Below the pieces are notes generated by a model. That model searched no databases. It had not been told where the DNA came from and saw only the letters and a list, made by a program, of their open reading frames with translations. Below are positions 36,599 to 45,764 of a stretch of DNA of 64,000 nt, piece by piece. The DNA is from Candidatus Heimdallarchaeota archaeon. GTDB lineage: Archaea > Asgardarchaeota > Heimdallarchaeia > Heimdallarchaeales > Kariarchaeaceae. Position numbers and translations under genes: made by a program. The stretch spans positions 1-64,000 of the forward strand of contig JADCLS010000012.1 in assembly GCA_026702845.1 (NCBI GenBank), written 5' to 3'. Within the stretch, counting starts at the first letter, position 1, and each line of letters begins with the position of its first letter.

Positions 36599-38068
36599 TC
36601 ACCTAGGCCAATATGTTGTTCTCCATCTGGAGAGCTGGGTTCCGGATTCTGCGACTGCTGCTGCCTTGTTTCCACCCTTCATGGAATATGCGGCAACCGC
36701 ACGGGCAAACATTTCAATCTCCTCAGGAATCTGTGGTGTTTTGTCATCCAAGAAGCGAGTATGAAACTCACCTGTTGAGAATGCATCACTTCCAACTAGT
36801 TCTCTAATATATGGGATGGTGGTATGAACTCCAGCCACTATATACTCTGAAAGGTTAGTCTGCAATTTACGAATGGCAGCAGATCGATTATGAGCATGAA
36901 CCACCAGTTTGGAAATCATGGGATCATAAAATGGGGTGATGATACATCCATCATCTATGGCACTGTGCACTCGTACCCCACCACCAATGGGATGACGAAT
37001 CTTGGTTATTCTACCGGGAGATGGATTGAATCCTTGATATGGATTCTCAGCATAAATACGTGCTTCGATGGCATGTCCCTTGAAACCAATGTATTTCTGA
37101 TTCAGATGAAGATCCTCTCCTGCACTAACCTGTAACTGTCTCCACACCAGATCCTCTCCAGTAATCATCTCAGTAACTGGATGTTCAACCTGTATTCTGG
37201 CATTTACTTCCAAGAAATAATGCTCATTGCTTTTTGGATCATAGAGAAACTCAACAGTACCTGCGTTCTTATAGTTGATACCATCTGCAAGGTTCACTGC
37301 TGTCTCATGGATCTCTTTAGCTTTTGCTCTATCAATGGTTGGTGCTGGCGCCTCCTCGATGAGCTTCTGATTCTTCCGCTGCATGGTACAATCACGCTCA
37401 CCAAAATGCAGCACTCGATCTCCCGTTCCCATTATCTGCACTTCAATATGACGTCCATTGGGAATGAATTTCTCAATATAAATCCGATCATCATTGAATG
37501 CAAGCCTGGCCTCACTCTTAGCCATGGATATCTGCTCACGTATCTCCTCCTTGGAATTGACAAAGCGAATACCTCTTCCTCCTCCTCCTGCTGATGCTTT
37601 GATAAGCAAAGGATATCCAATTGAATTGGCCTGCTCGATCAGCTCCTCATCATCCATCTGTTCTGTAGTCCCAGGAATCAAGGGTGTACCTGTCTTTATG
37701 GCAACATTTCTCGCTTGTAGTTTATCACCAAAAGTGCTCATCTGTTGAGGAGTTGGGCCGATGAAATCCATACCAGCATCCAATACTGCCTGTGCAAAGC
37801 CACTATTCTCAGCAAGAAATCCATAACCTGGATGCACTGCCTGTACACCCATATCTTTTGCCTTATCCATAATAGCTGGGATATTAAGATAGGTATCAAG
37901 TGCGGTCTCACCCTCTAGATGCAGAATATCATCAGCTACACGTGCTGGGATGGTGTTCTTATCTGGATCACTAGCCGTGATCACTGCCTCTATACCATGA
38001 TCTTGCAGGGTATGAATCACACGTAATGCGATTTCACCTCTGTTTGCTACAAGGATCCGGCTATACAT
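36599..38068 (-). CDS. accC: biotin carboxylase subunit
   Basis: A 489-residue ATP-grasp enzyme that makes carboxybiotin from bicarbonate and ATP. The N-terminal RILVANRGEIALRV block, the ATP-grasp glycine loop KASAGGGGRGIR near 160-172, the ATP site FGERDCTMQRKNQKLIEEAPAP, and EVNARIQVEHPVTE with the catalytic residues are intact. The C-terminal domain ends near 450; the last 35 residues are Ala/Lys-rich. It is the same length as AccC and archaeal PycA. The 4-bp spacing to the biotin carrier gene shows an operon. The carboxyltransferase must be encoded elsewhere, so the acceptor (acetyl-CoA or pyruvate) is open. Confidence 0.93.
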   Translation of the reverse strand: MYSRILVANRGEIALRVIHTLQDHGIEAVITASDPDKNTIPARVADDILHLEGETALDTYLNIPAIMDKAKDMGVQAVHPGYGFLAENSGFAQAVLDAGMDFIGPTPQQMSTFGDKLQARNVAIKTGTPLIPGTTEQMDDEELIEQANSIGYPLLIKASAGGGGRGIRFVNSKEEIREQISMAKSEARLAFNDDRIYIEKFIPNGRHIEVQIMGTGDRVLHFGERDCTMQRKNQKLIEEAPAPTIDRAKAKEIHETAVNLADGINYKNAGTVEFLYDPKSNEHYFLEVNARIQVEHPVTEMITGEDLVWRQLQVSAGEDLHLNQKYIGFKGHAIEARIYAENPYQGFNPSPGRITKIRHPIGGGVRVHSAIDDGCIITPFYDPMISKLVVHAHNRSAAIRKLQTNLSEYIVAGVHTTIPYIRELVGSDAFSTGEFHTRFLDDKTPQIPEEIEMFARAVAAYSMKGGNKAAAVAESGTQLSRWRTTYWPR

Positions 38069-38090
38069 AATTGATACAAAACTTTCAAGA

Positions 38091-38100
38091 CTATTAAATT
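38091..38100 (-). promoter_or_regulatory. TATA box for the biotin carboxylase operon
   Basis: AATTTAATAG on the minus strand is 23-32 bp before the ATG at 38068, consistent with a leaderless transcript that would also carry the biotin carrier and helicase genes. Confidence 0.5.
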
Positions 38101-38163
38101 ATTCATATCTTGCACTTGGTGAATGATCTATTCGATTAGTGAAATACAGTTGATTCGTAGATA

Positions 38164-40590
38164 TTATTCCTCTCTGATGATTTCCACCAGTTCACGTTGT
38201 GTTGCAGTACGAAAACTTGGGAAGACAGCACCAATGACTGCAAGTAAAGCAAAGAGATACATGAATGCATCTATAGATGGATCAAAATAGGGAAAGAGCT
38301 CGAAAAGAGAATCACTCACGATTTTCACCCACAGAAATTTCGTCAGTAATTGTGCTAGAAAATACGCGGGGATGATTGAGCCAAGGCCAATAAATATGCC
38401 CTCTACCATCACCTGTAATAACAAGGCAAATCGTGAGTAGCCAAAAATCTGCAATAATGCCAGTTCTCTTTCTCTCTCCACCACTGAGATAAGCAAAGTG
38501 GTGAATATGGCAACTGCACCTACTATTAGCCCCAGAGTCGCCATAGTGATGATTATAGTTGATTGTGAGTGACTTAATGAGCTGAACCGACGTTCATAAT
38601 ATTCCCGGGTGCTGGCGATGGTCACCTCTGGATAGTTTACATTGAATTCATTCTGGATGGTTTCTGGATTTACACCATCCTTGACAGTGGCAAGAATTCT
38701 ATTGTAAAATGGTGCTCCATAGAGTGGATGATAATCAGGTAATGGATTGAGTATGTATGAGATGTATTGCAGATCAATGAGTACTGATGAACTGCTAATT
38801 AACTCATTGGCAATACCTACCACTGTTGAGTTTATAACCGTGTTGAGCATCTCTATCTGTATTTTAGATCCAACCTCATATCCATAGGCCCCAGCGACAT
38901 AACGAGAAATCACCAGCTCTGAGCTATTGGCTTTGAACCATCGTCCCTCCAGAATAGTGTTGTCATCAAAGTTGAACATACTGGTATTACGGTATGAAGA
39001 CATGAGAAAGATCAACCGTTCGGGAAAATCAAGCGGTTTTACCAGATGATACAGGTGTGGTTCTATCTCATCAAGATCTGGATGATCATAAATAGGCTCT
39101 AAAAGCTGGAAATTATACATATCCTCGAATCCAATATCGATTTCCACGTCGAAGAACACCTCACTACCATAATGTTGCTCTATGGTGTAGCCAATACTGG
39201 CATTGGTGTAATTCAATGACCACGCAAAACTAAGAGCAAGAGCAAAGGCAACAAAGGTTAGAAGTGTACGAGTACGATTACGAGTAAGGTTCTTTATGCC
39301 ATTTCTGATGATTTTAATAGGGATATAGGGTACTAGCATGAATATAGGTCCCGTACTCTTCAATTCTGATGATTTTCCTCTCATTGCCTCATAGGGGCTG
39401 AGACGCAAGAGATTTCCAACAGCCACCAAGGTTGCCAGAAGGATGAATAGATAGGAGGAGATGAGGGTAAAGATAACTGAAAACGGAGAAAAGGCAGCCT
39501 GTGTGCTGATTAAGCCCCAAGAATCCACCATATCCTGCACCAGATATGTCAATAACAACCGGGCGATCGCCAAGCCGATTCCAGAAGCTAGTGTGTAGAG
39601 TATAGTAACCCTGAGAAAATAGGAGTAGATTATCCTACGTCTCTGAAAACCATAGGAATATATAGCACCAAGAGTAGTCTTCTGCTCATTGAGATATCGG
39701 TTCATGACGATATAGATGATAACGGCGGCAACAAGAAAAATAAAGATTGAGGCTGCATACATGTATCGGGATGTTAGATCAAGTGCATCTTGCAATCCAG
39801 CTCTGAAACTTACTTCTCTCACATGCCAGATCAGAATGGCATTGGGTGTGGTTGAATCACGATTAAGCTCATCTTCCAGAAATTCTGCAATTTCCACCTG
39901 TAGATCAATATCTATAGCAAATGTGAAGTAGATCTGAATGGAAGTGGCCTCATCTGTACCCAGTAATCTAGTTGCCCCTTCCAGATTAATTAGGACCAAT
40001 CCTGCTTGGGCCAGTTGAAATGAAGAATACTCAATCGATTCGACTAATCCCACAATAGTGAAATTATAGCTACCAACATAGGAATAAATGGTAATATTCT
40101 CTCCCACTTCATTTCCATCTGCTACTGCCTGAGATTTCAGGATAACACATTCATCCGCTGTCTTGGGAAGGTTGCCCTCCATTAGCTTGATTTCATTGAT
40201 CTGTGGTAGTTGAGTATCATTGATACTGATCACATCCACAGGTATCCATGTATTCTCAGCTATCTCTCCCTGTCCTGAGGATTGAATTTTTGATGAAATA
40301 TGCATACGAGATTCTATAATCATATCACTTGATTCGAGATCGAAATTGCTGGTGATCATCCGCTCCACGGTCTCCAAATCCTCTGATTGTAGAAAGTCAT
40401 CGAAAAATAGATTGATATGAGCCAGCTGATACTCCTCCTCCTCACTATCAATTACATTAGCCAGATTATATGGAAGATTGAGAAAGGCAATGGGAAAGGC
40501 GATAACTAGGATCATTGCCAGTAAGATTACTGCTGAACGTGATTTGTAGAACCACAGGTCACGTATTGCTGCAAGATAGATTCTATTCAT
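38164..40590 (-). CDS. FtsX/MacB-type ABC transporter permease
   Basis: An 808-residue membrane protein with a duplicated layout: an N-terminal helix (about 15-35), a large extracytoplasmic domain, three helices with an FtsX domain (about 275-400), another helix (about 425-445), a second large external domain, and three final helices (about 680-800). This is the 8-10-helix permease fold of lipoprotein-releasing or macrolide/peptide exporters. The ATPase gene follows upstream with a 4-bp overlap (permease ATG inside the ATPase stop), so the two form one transporter. No cargo gene is adjacent. Confidence 0.9.
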   Translation of the reverse strand: MNRIYLAAIRDLWFYKSRSAVILLAMILVIAFPIAFLNLPYNLANVIDSEEEEYQLAHINLFFDDFLQSEDLETVERMITSNFDLESSDMIIESRMHISSKIQSSGQGEIAENTWIPVDVISINDTQLPQINEIKLMEGNLPKTADECVILKSQAVADGNEVGENITIYSYVGSYNFTIVGLVESIEYSSFQLAQAGLVLINLEGATRLLGTDEATSIQIYFTFAIDIDLQVEIAEFLEDELNRDSTTPNAILIWHVREVSFRAGLQDALDLTSRYMYAASIFIFLVAAVIIYIVMNRYLNEQKTTLGAIYSYGFQRRRIIYSYFLRVTILYTLASGIGLAIARLLLTYLVQDMVDSWGLISTQAAFSPFSVIFTLISSYLFILLATLVAVGNLLRLSPYEAMRGKSSELKSTGPIFMLVPYIPIKIIRNGIKNLTRNRTRTLLTFVAFALALSFAWSLNYTNASIGYTIEQHYGSEVFFDVEIDIGFEDMYNFQLLEPIYDHPDLDEIEPHLYHLVKPLDFPERLIFLMSSYRNTSMFNFDDNTILEGRWFKANSSELVISRYVAGAYGYEVGSKIQIEMLNTVINSTVVGIANELISSSSVLIDLQYISYILNPLPDYHPLYGAPFYNRILATVKDGVNPETIQNEFNVNYPEVTIASTREYYERRFSSLSHSQSTIIITMATLGLIVGAVAIFTTLLISVVERERELALLQIFGYSRFALLLQVMVEGIFIGLGSIIPAYFLAQLLTKFLWVKIVSDSLFELFPYFDPSIDAFMYLFALLAVIGAVFPSFRTATQRELVEIIREE

Positions 40591-41267
40591 AGCAGTTCCT
40601 CAATTTTTCCATCAGACATCTTGAATACTCGATCCGCAAGATCCAGAAGACTCTGATCATGCGTGACCATAATCACTGTGGAGCCATATTCCTTGGATAC
40701 ATCACGTATCATGGTGACCATCTTACGTCCCGTTTCCTCATCCAATTGTCCTGTGGGTTCATCCACAATTATCAATTCAGGATACTTGGCTATGGCACGA
40801 CCCAGTGCCACCCGTTGACGTTCACCCCCGGAAAGCATGGAAGGATAGGACCGTTCCCTACCCTTGAGACCTACTGATTCGAGTACATGATATGCCCGTT
40901 CCTTGAGTGCCTTGCCCTTCACTCCCACTAATTCAGCAGCTAACTCCACATTTTCCTGTGCAGTCAGTGTAGGTACCAGGCTGTAGAATTGGAAGACGAA
41001 TCCCACTGAGTTCTTTCGATATTGTGTAAGTTGAGCACGGTTGAGATTCTCCAGATGTTTACCAGAAATGCTTACCGATCCATCTGATGGTGTATCCACC
41101 CCTCCGATCATATTGACCAAAGTGGATTTACCCGATCCTGATGGACCAATGACAATCACAAATTCCTGTTTGTTGATGGTTATGCTAACATCATCAAGAG
41201 CCTTTACAGTGGTAGATCCCAGCTGGTAGTATTTCTTCAAACCCTGCACAATAATGTGGGATTCCAT
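40587..41267 (-). CDS. ABC transporter ATP-binding protein (LolD/MacB type)
   Basis: A 226-residue nucleotide-binding subunit. Walker A is GPSGSGKST (41-49), the Q-loop lies in FVFQFYSLVPTLTA, the signature is LSGGERQRVALGRA near 143-156, Walker B LIIVDEPTG, and the H-loop is in MVTHD. The FQFYSLVPTLTA Q-loop region is typical of the LolD/MacB/FtsE group that pairs with FtsX-like permeases, exactly as encoded downstream with a 4-bp overlap. Mechanotransmission transporter activity, powering release or signalling at the outer face, is likely. Confidence 0.95.
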   Translation of the reverse strand: MESHIIVQGLKKYYQLGSTTVKALDDVSITINKQEFVIVIGPSGSGKSTLVNMIGGVDTPSDGSVSISGKHLENLNRAQLTQYRKNSVGFVFQFYSLVPTLTAQENVELAAELVGVKGKALKERAYHVLESVGLKGRERSYPSMLSGGERQRVALGRAIAKYPELIIVDEPTGQLDEETGRKMVTMIRDVSKEYGSTVIMVTHDQSLLDLADRVFKMSDGKIEELL

Positions 41268-41313
41268 AGGAGATCATCAGAAATATCCAATATAAGGAAT
41301 TGTATAAGTTAAA

Positions 41314-41832
41314 TCAATTTTTCTGTAATCCATTACCAAAGTAAGCCAGTGCCATGATGGAATGCAAGGTGAAAATATCCACTCGATTGATATAATTCTT
41401 GGTGAGATATGCTGTTGCACCAGTATGCTGTCGTGCATTCTCAATCCCAGTGTGATGCTCAATGATATCTCCCAATTCTACCATTCCCTGTTTCATCTCA
41501 TCAACAATAAAATCAGGCAATCGGATGATAGTCTCACCACCCCATGCAAATTCCTTTCCATCAGTGGCCACACAAGCCGAGAAGAGATGTATATCACCAT
41601 CAATACTACAAATTCCACCCTCGTGAGCCACTGCCAGATCACAATCTCCTACAGCTGCTAACGCACGATTTTTTGCACCTATACGGGTTTCACCCTTGGA
41701 TATTGGCATATTGGATACTCCCGAGGATACATCCTTGGCTATAACCTCATATGAATCAAAATACAATGCTGAGGCTTGCTCAACAGCCTTAACCTTTGCG
41801 GGATTGGTAGATCCAGAGGCAATACGTACCAT
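41314..41832 (-). CDS. inosine/xanthosine triphosphatase (YjjX/DUF84)
   Basis: A 172-residue house-cleaning NTPase that hydrolyses non-canonical purine nucleotides such as ITP and XTP. Family blocks are ASGSTNPAKVKAV at residues 5-17, GVSNMPISKGET near 38-49 and the following GAKNRA, then AVAHEGGI with the metal-binding Glu, and WGGET. Full length matches the family. It stands alone on the minus strand, 46 bp upstream of the ABC genes, and is divergent from the acetyltransferase. Confidence 0.88.
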   Translation of the reverse strand: MVRIASGSTNPAKVKAVEQASALYFDSYEVIAKDVSSGVSNMPISKGETRIGAKNRALAAVGDCDLAVAHEGGICSIDGDIHLFSACVATDGKEFAWGGETIIRLPDFIVDEMKQGMVELGDIIEHHTGIENARQHTGATAYLTKNYINRVDIFTLHSIMALAYFGNGLQKN

Positions 41833-41858
41833 ACCATCGATCCTTATATTTAGTTTAA

Positions 41859-42479
41859 ATGTGTATAGAAACTAATGAGGAGATCGAAAAGAGATATATA
41901 ATTACCAAAAAGCTAGCTTTTATGTTCAGAGGAAAGAAAGTAATCCTTAGACAGGGGAGATTATCAGATGTTGATAATATCATGATACATTGGAATACCC
42001 TGGAGTTGAGGAAGACGATCGCATATCAATTACCAGATTCAGTTGAGCATGAAAAGGACTGGATCCGTAATAACTGGGAGAATATGCGAAAGGGACAGAG
42101 TTATCATTTCATCATCACTGATGAGGAAGATGAGTTCATCGGTACAATAGGGCTTTTTCAAGTGGATAGAATTAATCGAAGAGCTGAGCTGGGTATAGCA
42201 ATTCATGATCCGCAGATACGAGGAAAGGGATATGGTACTGATGCGGTCATCACTATGTGTGCAGTTGGATTTAATATTTTAAACTTTCATTCCATCAGAT
42301 TATCCTATCTAGACTTCAATCAAGGAGCAAAGGCATATTATAATGCCGGATTCACTGAAACTGGCCGGGAGAGACAGGCAATTTTCAGAAATGGAACATA
42401 TGTGGATTTAGTTAATATGGATATTCTTGAGGATGAATTCAGGGAAAAATTTGGTGATTATTCTCTGTATCCAGCATAA
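41859..42479 (+). CDS. GNAT acetyltransferase (RimJ/RimL-like)
   Basis: A 206-residue acetyl-CoA dependent N-acetyltransferase. The strand VILRQGRLSDVD near 30-40 opens the fold; ELGIAIHDPQIRGKGYGTDAV holds the acetyl-CoA pyrophosphate loop (RGKGYG); and NFHSIRLSYLDFNQGAKAYYNAGF is the late segment shared with RimJ/RimL and spermidine acetyltransferases. The first 21 residues before a second Met (at about 41922) are absent from the typical fold, so the true start may be the later Met. Substrate unknown: amine, antibiotic or protein N-terminus. Confidence 0.85.
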   Translation: MCIETNEEIEKRYIITKKLAFMFRGKKVILRQGRLSDVDNIMIHWNTLELRKTIAYQLPDSVEHEKDWIRNNWENMRKGQSYHFIITDEEDEFIGTIGLFQVDRINRRAELGIAIHDPQIRGKGYGTDAVITMCAVGFNILNFHSIRLSYLDFNQGAKAYYNAGFTETGRERQAIFRNGTYVDLVNMDILEDEFREKFGDYSLYPA

Positions 42480-42512
42480 TACAGGGAAAATTATCATCAA
42501 TTCTAACAAGAG

Positions 42513-42523
42513 ATTATATAAAA
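42513..42523 (+). promoter_or_regulatory. TATA box for the sirtuin gene
   Basis: ATTATATAAAA lies 20-30 bp before the ATG at 42543 without a Shine-Dalgarno site; a leaderless promoter. Confidence 0.55.
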
Positions 42524-42542
42524 CAAGAATCATGTTATCTTC

Positions 42543-43289
42543 ATGAGTTTCGATGAGGTTTTCACTGAATTCGATTTTGGTAAAAACATAGTTGTTGTGG
42601 TTGGTGCAGGTATCGGAGTGGGTTCTGGCTTGAAAACATTCAGAGGGCCAGGTGGGATGTATGAAAATAAAAGAGCAGAGGAACTGGCATCTCCATATGG
42701 ATTTGAGCAGGATCCTGAGATGGTCTGGGCATGGTATAAGGAGCGTATGGAGAGGATGTTTGCTGCTGAACCCAATGCTGCACATCATAGTATCGTTAGA
42801 TTGGAGAGAGAAGGAATACTGTCCATGCTGATTACACAGAATGTGGATGGATTACACCGACGTGCAGGACAGAAAAAACTGATTGAAATTCATGGTACGG
42901 TACTCAAGACCCACTGTTTCAGAAATTGCGGAAGAACCGGTGAGATGACCGCACCACCAGAAATTATACCAGTTATGTGTGAATGTGGCTCCTATCAACG
43001 CCCAAGTGTGGTGTGGTTTGGTGAGACATTGAATTATGATGATCTACACAAAGTGGATACACTGCTACGTCAGGCAACAGCGGTCTTCAGTATAGGTACA
43101 TCTGGCTACGTCTACCCAGTATCTCAATTTCCAGCCATTGCACAACATCATGGTGCAATTCATGTGGACTTCAACATCGAACCATCACCATTATCACATA
43201 GTGCTGATTTATTTGTAATGGGCCCTGCAGAGGAAACAGTTCCAGTATTTGTTGATTCTCTATTAGATCATCTAAAAAAATCCACATAA
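42543..43289 (+). CDS. cobB: Sir2-family NAD-dependent protein deacylase
   Basis: A 248-residue sirtuin that removes acyl groups from lysines using NAD. The NAD site is GAGIGVGSGL (21-30) with FRG at 33-35, TQNVDGLH (98-105), and the catalytic His117 in EIHGTV. Four zinc ligands are Cys125, Cys129, Cys146 and Cys148, an unusually tight CxC in the second pair. Tyr65 and Arg68 form the YxxR pair that in class III sirtuins (SIRT5/CobB) selects succinyl- and malonyl-lysine, so desuccinylase activity is plausible. It could regulate Alba-type chromatin or metabolic enzymes. Confidence 0.92.
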   Translation: MSFDEVFTEFDFGKNIVVVVGAGIGVGSGLKTFRGPGGMYENKRAEELASPYGFEQDPEMVWAWYKERMERMFAAEPNAAHHSIVRLEREGILSMLITQNVDGLHRRAGQKKLIEIHGTVLKTHCFRNCGRTGEMTAPPEIIPVMCECGSYQRPSVVWFGETLNYDDLHKVDTLLRQATAVFSIGTSGYVYPVSQFPAIAQHHGAIHVDFNIEPSPLSHSADLFVMGPAEETVPVFVDSLLDHLKKST

Positions 43290-43340
43290 AATTGTATGAT
43301 TACTCAAGAAGATAGGAATTAACTTCAAATAGGTTGAGCA

Positions 43341-44219
43341 GTGATCGGAATGTGCGTGAAGGCACTGATATTAGGAGATCTACATGGTCATCATCACAGG
43401 TTACGTGAGCTAGTGGTGCATACAAACCCCGATGTGATTATCTTGACAGGAGATATTCCCTCATCGATTGATCTACCTGTGCTGATACTCTCCTATATCA
43501 AAGGGAGAAGAGATGAATACATCAAACAGATATACGAACGATTTGAAGAGCGACTGACCTATAGACAAATACGTACTGCCAAACGGATATTATTACAACT
43601 AGCTGAGTTCAACATTCCCGTGGTGATGATTCATGGTAATACAGAAACCCCACGAACCATTAGATGGCTGGAATTATTCTGTCATCGCTATCCCAATCTC
43701 CATTGGATTGCAGATGATGCGGTGATGATTAACAAGGTGGTATTTGTGGGTCATGGATTCTCATCAAATGTGGAGGGATATAATCGTAAACTCACCCCTG
43801 GTGAATTAAATTTTGCAGAGGATTTCAGAAAACTCAGCTTCACCATTCATAAGGCAAAGGTTGAGTACCCAGAGTATGAGGATATCATCCTCATAACCCA
43901 CTCTCCACCATACAACACCAGTATTGATTACTTAGCTCATAAAAAATCACATGCAGGATCCATGAGTGTCAGGGGAGTACTTGATGATGGAGAGGTGGAA
44001 AAGGCAATCTGTGGCCATCTACATGAAGCATTCGGTGCAGAGTATGATACTAATTGGTGGGCAGTAAATGCTGGGGCAGTAGTGGAGAATATTGCATGTA
44101 CTGTTGAGCTAAACTCAGGATCGGTGGTATGGTATACTAATTTCATCAATCGCATCACCCTTAACAATCTCATCTATGCTGGAAGAAATGCCATAAAATA
44201 CGATGCTAGATCGGATTAG
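43341..44219 (+). CDS. calcineurin-like metallophosphoesterase
   Basis: A 292-residue phosphoesterase. Metal ligands appear in order: GDLHGHHH near residues 12-19 (Asp-x-His), LTGDIP near 36-41 (Gly-Asp), MIHGNTETP near 95-103 (Gly-Asn-x-Glu in place of the common Gly-Asn-His-Asp/Glu), VGHGF near 135, ITHSPP, and the last GHLHEAFG. It probably hydrolyses a phosphomonoester or diester in the cytoplasm. GTG at 43341 is the start, with ATG three codons later also possible. Convergent with the cheY gene, 10 bp away. Confidence 0.87.
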   Translation: MIGMCVKALILGDLHGHHHRLRELVVHTNPDVIILTGDIPSSIDLPVLILSYIKGRRDEYIKQIYERFEERLTYRQIRTAKRILLQLAEFNIPVVMIHGNTETPRTIRWLELFCHRYPNLHWIADDAVMINKVVFVGHGFSSNVEGYNRKLTPGELNFAEDFRKLSFTIHKAKVEYPEYEDIILITHSPPYNTSIDYLAHKKSHAGSMSVRGVLDDGEVEKAICGHLHEAFGAEYDTNWWAVNAGAVVENIACTVELNSGSVVWYTNFINRITLNNLIYAGRNAIKYDARSD

Positions 44220-44229
44220 GGGTATTGAA

Positions 44230-44658
44230 TTATTTAATATTCTCAGGTGTTCTCTCTTCCATCTCAATGACATTCTGCACGGTTTTCATAAATTCTGATA
44301 TCCTGAAGGGCTTGACAACGAACTCCACAGCACCCGCCGCCAAACATCCCTGAACAATTGCAGAACTGGAAATGGAGGTGACCATGATCACCTTGACATA
44401 GGGGTTGACACCAAGTAATCCCTTGAGAGTACGTAATCCATCCATTTTGGGCATGACAACATCTAGGAGAATAATATCCACATCAAACCAATTCTCAACA
44501 AACATCTCAATGGCATCCTCACCATTATCAGCCTGGGCGATAATATTATGGCCCATCTTGGTGAGCATCTTCTCCTCCATGGCTCTAATGAATCTGGAAT
44601 CATCAATGATGAAGAAGTTTATTCCTTGGTTCTCGAGTTCATCATCATCACTAGACAT
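44230..44658 (-). CDS. cheY: CheY-like response regulator
   Basis: A 142-residue single receiver domain with a 10-residue acidic head. Phosphorylation residues are complete: Asp19-Asp20, phospho-acceptor Asp66 in LLDVVMP, Thr94 and Lys116 (VVKPFR). As a stand-alone receiver it would pass phosphate from CheA to the archaellum switch or act as a phosphate sink. The last residues (EERTPENIK) are an extra charged tail. It is the first of two complete CheY genes in this region, oriented with the CheW gene 129 bp upstream. Confidence 0.9.
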   Translation of the reverse strand: MSSDDDELENQGINFFIIDDSRFIRAMEEKMLTKMGHNIIAQADNGEDAIEMFVENWFDVDIILLDVVMPKMDGLRTLKGLLGVNPYVKVIMVTSISSSAIVQGCLAAGAVEFVVKPFRISEFMKTVQNVIEMEERTPENIK

Positions 44659-44787
44659 GACCAGCTTAGCACCTTAAACTTGCATAGAATGATCAATTAA
44701 TAAATTTTGATGTTCTATTGTGCAATTATCAAATAAAATAAGGGTAGAAATACTAAAGATGGAATTTTTTCCTCGTGAAATAGTGAT

Positions 44788-45585
44788 TTAATTTCCCAGC
44801 TGCTTGTTAATCTTATCTATAATCTCATTCTTGGTTGAACGAGTTGTTACATCTGATATATTCATCTCTATAGCGATTTTCAGCAATTCTGATTTTGTTA
44901 GTGAGTCCAGATCCAGTGGGCTATCACCAAATCCAGTTGCTCCATCATCATCTATTTTGGTGAATTCAGGAGTTTCATCATCTGCATACTCATCGATATC
45001 ATCATGATCATCAAGATCCACGATTGATCCACTATCGATAACTACCTCACCTGAATCAGTTTCATCTGCCATTTTATCGCGTAATTGTTGTAAGGTCGCT
45101 GAATCAAGTATATCATATTCACTAAGAATCATATCAAGGGATAGTAACACGGTAAGGCCGTAATCTGTTCTGGCCACACCCTTGAGGAAAGACGTCTGCT
45201 CCTTTCCAGAGATGAGATCAATAGCACTCCGTATCTTATCCTCTTGAATACCAATGACTGCTTCCACATAATCCACCAGCAATCCAACCACTGAAGAACC
45301 GGATTTGACAATAATCACATAGAGTCGGGATTCCTCATCATCAAGCAGAGTATCATACTCGCTTGCTATTTTTTGTTGTTTTATGGATAGACGTTTCTTG
45401 AGATCCACCACGGTCACTATCTCACCACGATAGTTGATAACTCCAGCTGTATGTGCTGGTGCCTGTGGGATCTCGGTAATTGACGAGGGGGTGAAGACCT
45501 CGGTCACTTGATGCACATCCAGGGCGTAAAATTCATTATTGAGTTTAAACGCAACAAATTTTGCTTCTTCTGTTTGAGCAGACAT
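44788..45585 (-). CDS. cheW: CheW coupling protein with C-terminal SAP/HeH-like domain
   Basis: A 265-residue protein. Residues 8-150 are a CheW SH3-pair (FVAFKLNNEFYALDV, GVINYRGEIVTVVDLKKRL, LLVDYVEAVIGI) that would link CheA to receptors. An acidic linker (about 165-222) rich in Asp/Glu follows, and a 35-40 residue end (LTKSELLKIAIEMNI, KNEIIDKINKQ) resembles SAP/HeH/Rho-N helix-extended-loop-helix domains, which bind nucleic acid or protein. Plain CheW proteins are about 150 residues, so the tail is an addition. Its TATA element is 24-33 bp upstream. Confidence 0.9.
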   Translation of the reverse strand: MSAQTEEAKFVAFKLNNEFYALDVHQVTEVFTPSSITEIPQAPAHTAGVINYRGEIVTVVDLKKRLSIKQQKIASEYDTLLDDEESRLYVIIVKSGSSVVGLLVDYVEAVIGIQEDKIRSAIDLISGKEQTSFLKGVARTDYGLTVLLSLDMILSEYDILDSATLQQLRDKMADETDSGEVVIDSGSIVDLDDHDDIDEYADDETPEFTKIDDDGATGFGDSPLDLDSLTKSELLKIAIEMNISDVTTRSTKNEIIDKINKQLGN

Positions 45586-45608
45586 GTATATCTGTCTACT
45601 TTCATGAC

Positions 45609-45618
45609 AATATATTAA
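45609..45618 (-). promoter_or_regulatory. TATA box for cheW
   Basis: TTAATATATT on the minus strand lies 24-33 bp before the ATG at 45585; leaderless transcript likely. Confidence 0.5.
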
Positions 45619-45764
45619 CTTTAATAGAAGAACTCTAGTAAATTTCTCAAAGCAACAAATATTTTCACACTATCTGGTGCTGTTGATTTCAATTACCATA
45701 AACTAGCTGAAATGGTGACAAATACAGAAATAATTCTGATGAAAGTATTTTAAGATAATTCTGA

